This document shows positions 6,789-8,825 of a stretch of 8,825 nt of DNA, in pieces. Made by a program: the position numbers and the translations under genes. Positions within the stretch are counted from its first letter, which is position 1. Every line of letters starts with the position of its first letter. This DNA is from Dysgonamonadaceae bacterium (GTDB lineage Bacteria; Bacteroidota; Bacteroidia; Bacteroidales; Azobacteroidaceae), in contig JAITTA010000009.1 of NCBI GenBank assembly GCA_031287395.1, positions 1 through 8,825 of the forward strand, written 5' to 3'. Under the pieces are notes generated by a model. It made no database searches. It saw nothing but the letters and a program-made list of their open reading frames with translations, and was not told where the DNA came from.

Positions 6789-8051
6789 TTATTCGGGATA
6801 GTCGATAACCAATTGCTTGTCGTTTTTTTTCTTTTTGGATGGCTGTTCGGTCAGGATTTTCCGGAGGTATTCCGGTTTGGCTTCCTGAACGGTAAATGAT
6901 GCGAGTTCGTTGCAGGTAATGAAATAACGGGCCCGTTTCATCACGACACCCATTTTTTTCAGGTGTTCTGATGTCAATCGTCCGTAACGGCGGGATGAAA
7001 TAATCAATTGAGCGGATTTTACGCCTATTCCTGGTATTCTGAGTATCAATTCATAATCGGCGGTGTTGATATCCACTGGAAAAAGTTCGGGATGACGGAG
7101 CGCATAAGTCAGTTTAGGATCGATATCCAGTTCCAGATCGGGATTTACATCATCAACGATTTCGTTAACATTGAATTTATAAAATCGCATCAACCAATCG
7201 GCCTGGTAGAGGCGGTGTTCCCGTACCAGCGGGGGAACGGTTAATGCAGGCAGGCGCTTGTCGTAATTGTTTACAGGTATGAATCCCGAATAATAGACCC
7301 GTTTCATTGCCGGACGCTGGTAAAGGGCGGACGCCAGGTTCAGAATTTGTTTGTCGTTTTCCGGAGTGGCACCGATGACCATTTGTGTACTTTGCCCTGC
7401 CGGGACAAAACGGGGAGCATGGCGGAATTTTCGTTTTTCTTCCTTTCCTTCCAGGAATCCCTGTTGAATATAATGCATCGGTTGGAAAACACTTTGGTAA
7501 TTTTTTTCGGGGGCCAGTATTTTGAGGCTTTTTTCTGTCGGTATTTCGATATTTACACTCATCCGGTCGGCGTACAGGCCTGCTTCGGCAACCAGTTCAC
7601 GGCTTGCTCCGGGAATACTTTTCAGATGAATGTAACCATTGTAACGATGAACGAGTCTCAGGTCTTTCGCTACACGAACCAATCGTTCCATGGTGTAATC
7701 CGGATTGCGAACCACTCCGGAACTCAGGAATAACCCTTCAATATAATTTCTTCGATAGAATTCAATAGTCAATTCTACCAATTCGGAAACACTGAATGTC
7801 GCTCTCGGGATGTCGTTGCTTCTACGGTTGATACAATAAGCACAATCGTACATACAATGGTTGGTAAGCATGATTTTGAGTAAGGAAACACATCTTCCGT
7901 CCTCTGTAAAACTGTGACAGATACCCCAACCCGAAGCAGAGCCCAGGTTTTTCCCGGGATTTTTCCTGGTAGTCCCGCTTGAAGCGCAAGATACATCGTA
8001 CTTGGCGGCCTCGGCAAGTGTTTTGAGTTTATCGAAAATTCCGGGATTCAC
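6789..8051 (-). CDS. Radical SAM protein, putative DNA modification/repair type (TIGR03916-like)
   Basis: A 420-residue protein with the radical SAM cluster motif NHCMYDCAYC (C66, C70, C73 counted from the GTG start), which binds the 4Fe-4S cluster that cleaves S-adenosylmethionine. Further cysteines in the N-terminal part (DVSCASSG, GICHSF, DGRC) are typical of this family. The C-terminal part has a helix-hairpin-helix DNA-binding-like segment, LRIPGIGVKSAQ, at about 337-348, followed by RRYGRLT, and a lysine-rich tail. Together these match, from memory, the family named putative DNA modification/repair radical SAM protein; its reaction is not known. The frame is open back to a TTG at 8109-8111, overlapping comF, but those 20 extra residues look unlike the family, whose proteins begin close to the KLKTLAEAAKYD segment. 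I therefore choose the GTG at 8049-8051. The uracil-DNA-glycosylase-like partner (DUF4130 type) usually next to it is absent here. Confidence 0.88.
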   Translation of the reverse strand: MNPGIFDKLKTLAEAAKYDVSCASSGTTRKNPGKNLGSASGWGICHSFTEDGRCVSLLKIMLTNHCMYDCAYCINRRSNDIPRATFSVSELVELTIEFYRRNYIEGLFLSSGVVRNPDYTMERLVRVAKDLRLVHRYNGYIHLKSIPGASRELVAEAGLYADRMSVNIEIPTEKSLKILAPEKNYQSVFQPMHYIQQGFLEGKEEKRKFRHAPRFVPAGQSTQMVIGATPENDKQILNLASALYQRPAMKRVYYSGFIPVNNYDKRLPALTVPPLVREHRLYQADWLMRFYKFNVNEIVDDVNPDLELDIDPKLTYALRHPELFPVDINTADYELILRIPGIGVKSAQLIISSRRYGRLTSEHLKKMGVVMKRARYFITCNELASFTVQEAKPEYLRKILTEQPSKKKKNDKQLVIDYPE

Positions 8052-8056
8052 AAATA

Positions 8057-8064
8057 CAAATTTA
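8057..8064 (-). promoter_or_regulatory. Possible -7 box just upstream of the radical SAM gene
   Basis: Read on the minus strand this is TAAATTTG, an exact match to TAnnTTTG, with a weak -33-like TTCG 18 bases upstream. It ends only 5 bases before the proposed GTG, so a transcript from it would be nearly leaderless. Alternatively the gene is read through from comF, 53 nt upstream. Confidence 0.3.
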
Positions 8065-8104
8065 CATTGAAAATTTGAATTACGAAGAATAAAAATTGTT
8101 AAAT

Positions 8105-8803
8105 CTAACAAGAAAGTGCCAATGTTAAAATACTGATTCGTGCATTTTTACATTTTTTATTGATTGTATTGATCGCTGCTTCTATGGTTGAACCGGTTGT
8201 CAAGACATCATCAAATAAGAGGATGTGTTTTCCTTCAAAAACGGGATTTTCTTTCACTTCAAAAATATTTTTGGTATTCAACCATCGTTCGAAACTTCCT
8301 TTTTTTGTCTGCGTCGGATTGGCGATCGATCGGTACAGGCTGGTATTGTCAACAGGAATTCCGGTAACATCCGATATCCCTTTTGAAATTATCTCTGATT
8401 GATTGAATCCTCTTTTCCGCAATTTTTTCATGTGAAGTGGTATTGGAACCAGCAGGTCGATACCATTGAAAAATCCGGAATCCTTGATATCGGAAGCTAA
8501 GTAAGATCCGATCCATCGTCCGAAACGTCTGTTTCCTTTGTATTTAATCTCTGCAACGATTGCCTGACTCATGCCTCCTTTACTGTAAAAGAGGTATGCG
8601 GATGCATTTTCGAAAATGACTTTCCCGGTTAAGTTTTTAGAGGCAACATTGTTGGGGCATAAATGATGGTTTGTCTTCGGAAAGTCGAGTAAGCAGTGAA
8701 GGCACAAGAACTCTTCTCCTTCAATCAATATATTTTTACAGACGACACATTGTTCCGGGTAAAACAATGAAACAAGGCTTCTAATTAAGGTTTTGATATT
8801 CAT
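8105..8803 (-). CDS. comF: ComF family phosphoribosyltransferase-fold protein
   Basis: A 232-residue protein with the ComF/GntX layout. An N-terminal zinc-ribbon has two cysteine pairs, CVVC (19, 22) and CLHC (34, 37). A central part contains LVPIPLHMKKLRKRGFNQSE (118-137), the family hallmark. The C-terminal phosphoribosyltransferase fold carries the PRPP-loop motif LLFDDVLTTGST (195-206). In naturally competent bacteria ComF proteins act on the cytoplasmic side in uptake of single-stranded DNA; in other species they are widely kept with no proven role, so competence is not implied by this gene alone. The ATG at 8801-8803 gives the expected N-terminus just ahead of the zinc-ribbon. The gene is visibly richer in A+T than the radical SAM gene that follows it on the same strand. 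Only 22 bases upstream are in the window, A+T-rich, so its promoter cannot be judged. Confidence 0.92.
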   Translation of the reverse strand: MNIKTLIRSLVSLFYPEQCVVCKNILIEGEEFLCLHCLLDFPKTNHHLCPNNVASKNLTGKVIFENASAYLFYSKGGMSQAIVAEIKYKGNRRFGRWIGSYLASDIKDSGFFNGIDLLVPIPLHMKKLRKRGFNQSEIISKGISDVTGIPVDNTSLYRSIANPTQTKKGSFERWLNTKNIFEVKENPVFEGKHILLFDDVLTTGSTIEAAINTINKKCKNARISILTLALSC

Positions 8804-8825
8804 AAATTTAAGTTATATTTTTTTA

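Noticed and set aside
7347..7733. A 128-codon open frame on the plus strand
   Set aside because: It is antisense to the radical SAM gene and has no family resemblance.

Overview
The window looks like chromosomal DNA from a member of the Bacteroidota, most likely the order Bacteroidales. The evidence is a type IX secretion (T9SS) sorting tail at the left edge, a single fused alpha/beta E1 of a 2-oxoacid dehydrogenase, a fused ResB-CcsA cytochrome c maturation protein, a TAnnTTTG-type -7 promoter box, and the lack of clear Shine-Dalgarno sequences before the starts. Placement below order is not possible from the sequence alone.

Layout, left to right. (1) 3-206 (+) is the 3' end of a gene for a large secreted protein; only its C-terminal T9SS sorting domain is present. 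(2) 216-265 is a near-perfect 20-bp hairpin serving as a bidirectional terminator between convergent genes. (3) 291-4171 (-) is a compact three-gene operon transcribed right to left: lipoyl E2 acyltransferase, then fused E1 alpha/beta dehydrogenase (branched-chain 2-oxoacid type), then a long-chain flavodoxin whose FMN phosphate loop is altered. Gaps are 12 and 2 nt. (4) 4172-4426 is a 255-bp divergent regulatory region with a good -7 box for the rightward gene and two imperfect inverted repeats. (5) 4427-6742 (+) encodes a fused CcsB/ResB-CcsA haem exporter and cytochrome c synthetase. (6) 6789-8051 (-) encodes a radical SAM protein of the putative DNA modification/repair type with a helix-hairpin-helix segment. 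(7) 8105-8803 (-) encodes a ComF-family phosphoribosyltransferase-fold protein.

How they work together. E2 and E1 would form the core of a branched-chain 2-oxoacid dehydrogenase complex; the E3 subunit (lipoamide dehydrogenase) and the lipoylation enzymes must be encoded elsewhere. The flavodoxin is almost certainly co-transcribed with them and could supply electrons to a partner such as lipoyl synthase, though that is inference. The haem/cytochrome c gene is divergent and functionally separate. The ComF and radical SAM genes are on the same strand and both fall in a DNA uptake/repair theme, but a link between them is not shown.

No CRISPR array, tRNA, rRNA, transposase or phage gene was seen. 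Apart from the altered flavodoxin, the GEA variant of the E1 cofactor motif and the radical SAM gene without its usual partner, the genes are recognisable members of known families. I do not see strong evidence for a wholly new system.
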